DNA from: Symsagittifera roscoffensis
Taxonomy: Eukaryota; Xenacoelomorpha; Acoela; Convolutidae
Reading direction: 5' to 3'
Assembly (NCBI RefSeq): GCF_963678635.1
Contig: NC_087070.1
Location: forward strand, 24,978,007-25,042,006
Length of the DNA: 64,000 nucleotides
Part shown: positions 61,950-64,000 of the stretch, one piece after another
Layout: every line of letters begins with the position of its first letter
How positions within the stretch are numbered: the stretch's first letter is position 1
Translations under genes and position numbers: made by a program
The notes under the pieces: generated by a model
What the model was told of the DNA's origin: nothing
Seen by the model: the letters and a program-made list of their open reading frames with translations, nothing else
Databases searched by the model: none

Positions 61950-63708
61950 CGAAAGACAACCATTCTTCAAAGAACCAGCCGACAAGTTCGACCATGTCGA
62001 GTCTGGAGATCGAGACGATAGTTGGGGCTACGATTCTGATGATGATGGTGCGGATGGAGTTGCAGAACCCCTGGTTCTACCAGGACCAATTCTTCCGTTT
62101 GCAGATGAAGACGGTGGTACGATGGTACAAGGAGTTAACGATGTGCAACCGGCGGTGCTGCAAATCATCGAGTCGGAAGAACCGGTGCAGCGACCATTGG
62201 AGCTACTGGAGCAGTCAACAACACGATGTGGTCGAGTGAGACTAAAGCCAGCGTGGATGGAGGACTACGTTCTCAACGACAACTTCAACAAGGAAGCCCA
62301 TCTCTGCATTGCAGCGGTGGTTCCATCGACGGATGTACCAACCAGCATTCAAGAGGCGCTGGATGATCCGAACTGGAAAGCAGCGTTGAAGGCAGAGTTC
62401 GATTCTCTGGTCGACAACAAAAATAAGGAACTTGTTCCAAAAGCAGCGAATCGGAAGATCATCAGCGGCAAGTGGCATTTTGTTGTCAAACAAGGTTCAG
62501 ATGGAGAGATCCTCAAGTACAAGGGGATCACTCAAATCTTCGGAATGGACTACAACAGATCTACTCCCCAAACGTGCGGCTTACATCTCTGCAATTTTAT
62601 GGGCAATCGCAGCGCAGCAGAAGTGTTTGGTGTACCAGATAGACATCAAGACGGCGTACTTGAATGCACCAATGAATGAGGAGATTTACATGCAGCAACC
62701 GGAGGGGTTCGAGAGTGCGGATGCGGACGGACGACAGATGGTGTGCCGGTTGCTGGAATCGTTGTATGGGAGGAACTGGCACCAGATGTTGACCGAGTAT
62801 CTTCAAGAGCTGGGATACAAAACATCAATCAACGATGCATGTGGGTTCACCAAGATGGTCAACAACCAGTGGTGTTATGTGAGCGTATGGGTTGACGACA
62901 TCATATACTTCAGTCAGGACGCAGTCTTCAAGACGACGTTCGAGAAGCAGATGGTAGCAAAGCTCATAATCGGAGAAAAGTCGCAGTTGACGTAGTTTCT
63001 TGGCATAGGAGTCAAGTGCACCAAGGGAAGGATTGTTCTGGATCAACGACAGTACGTGACCAAGTTATTGAAAAATTTCGGGATGCTGGAGTGCAAGTGG
63101 GTCGTTACACCAGTAACGGAGAAACTTGTGCTGACGAAGGCTGACTGTCCCGATGACAATAGCGACGAACAATCTGAGATGAAGCAACATGACTACCGTG
63201 GACTTGTTGATAGTTTAAACTACCTGGCGACGACAACACGCCCGGACATTGCGTATGCAGCACATGCGCTGAGTTCATACCTTGCCAACCCTGGTATGGT
63301 TCACTGAACTGCGGCGAAGCACGTGCTACGATATCTCAAGCGGACAACTGACTACACGCTGGTGTACCAATACGACAGCGGGGAAATCCACTTGGAGGCA
63401 TGGGCTGACTCCGATTATGCGGGAGAAATCGACACCAGGAAGAGTACGAGTAGATTTTGCGTCAAGGTCAATTCCAGCGGTGCAGTTTCATGGCCATCCA
63501 AACTGCAACAGACGTTGGCAACTTCAACAGTGGAGGCGAAGACAAATGCAACCTCGGAGTGTGTGAAGGAGACAATTCACTTCAGAGGACTTCTGGCGTT
63601 TCTTGCCTACAACCAACCGAGTGCAACAACGATATGGTCGGACAATCAGGCGTCAATTGCAATCTCTGGCAATGCAAGTTTCTGCAAGTCAAGGACAATC
63701 CGAGTTGG
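61795..63708 (+). pseudogene. Plus copia-like element: RT and RNase H, broken
   Basis: RT begins EEALDDPNWKAALKAEFDSL and KWHFVVKQGSDGEI, shifts frame near 62570, then reads YQIDIKTAYLNAPMNEEIYM, CGFTKMVNNQWCYVSVWVDD, an in-frame TAG at 62993-62995 and FLGIGVKCTKGRI. RNase H runs from RPDIAYAAHALSSYL across a TGA at 63305-63307 to HLEAWADSDYAGEIDTRKST and IWSDNQASIAIS. The end of RNase H is cut off at about 63708. Copia order: RT after integrase. Confidence 0.8.
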
Positions 63709-64000
63709 TGTGGAGGGCAACGCGAACAGCAGCCGGTCGAGGATCGACGGGCATGGAACAGCGGAGTTCTGGGTGGACGATAGTGCCGGGCGAGAGCGAC
63801 ACTTGAAGCTGAAGGATGCATCTTACGTACCCAGCTACAGTCACAACCTGGTGACAGTCAGCAACCTGAACACCAACGGAGCAGTTGCAACAAAGACGAG
63901 GCGTGGATCAAGGTAACGGATGGGACAAAGCTACCATTGATGCGGGAGAACCACTTGTTCATACTGAAGGGTTTCAACACACCATCAACTGATGTGGCAA
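63709..64000 (+). repeat. Second copy of the copia protease/pre-integrase region
   Basis: From 'gagggcaacgcgaacagcag' to the window end this stretch repeats 60791-61090 with about 95% identity by eye and one small internal deletion ('acattcaac' lost). It follows RNase H directly, with no LTR between. It reaches the window edge. Confidence 0.88.

Overview
The window looks like nuclear DNA of an invertebrate animal; I cannot name the lineage. The evidence is a conserved metazoan RNA-binding gene split into at least 12 exons by spliceosomal introns, tRNA-derived SINEs, and metazoan-type Ty3, copia-like and LINE retroelements. Host DNA is AT-rich, while the retroelement coding regions are clearly richer in G+C.

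Layout. 1-11.6 kb: gene-free DNA with SINE pieces, a 1.15-kb unit repeated three times in tandem (5.66-9.10 kb), a TGGA-type minisatellite and a pyrimidine-rich tract. 11.75-25.74 kb, minus strand: an unkempt (UNK) homologue whose 12 visible exons all join in phase, giving about 1,184 residues with six CCCH zinc fingers, a C-terminal coiled coil and no visible RING finger. Its first exon(s) were not found. Its introns hold repeats and a LINE ORF1 relic. 25.7-30.7 kb: gene-free DNA, SINEs, and a degenerate satellite of about 170-bp period.

30,673-53,773: one 23.1-kb LTR retrotransposon of Ty3 type, bounded by two 909-bp LTRs with only about six differences by eye. Besides gag, protease, RT, RNase H and integrase it carries coding units not normally found in Ty3 elements: an OARD1-like macro domain downstream of integrase; a 1,232-residue protein with one clear and one degenerate SGNH/GDSL hydrolase-like domain; an overlapping 1,250-residue protein with a hydrophobic segment near its start; a 467-codon frame whose likely product is about 435 residues; and a 97-residue protein ending in a SUMO-interaction-like motif. 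A consensus splice acceptor followed by ATG-free sequence precedes the SGNH gene, so the 3' genes may be made from a spliced RNA. This element is the most unusual thing in the window. Its gag and pol are interrupted by frame changes and in-frame stops.

53.8-64 kb: a foldback element, an 88-bp tandem duplication, a degenerate LTR piece of the same family next to a LINE RT 3' end, then a plus-strand copia-like element. A minus-strand element of a different copia-like family sits in its gag. The plus copia has several stops and frameshifts, and its RNase H runs directly into a second copy of its own protease/pre-integrase region at the window edge.
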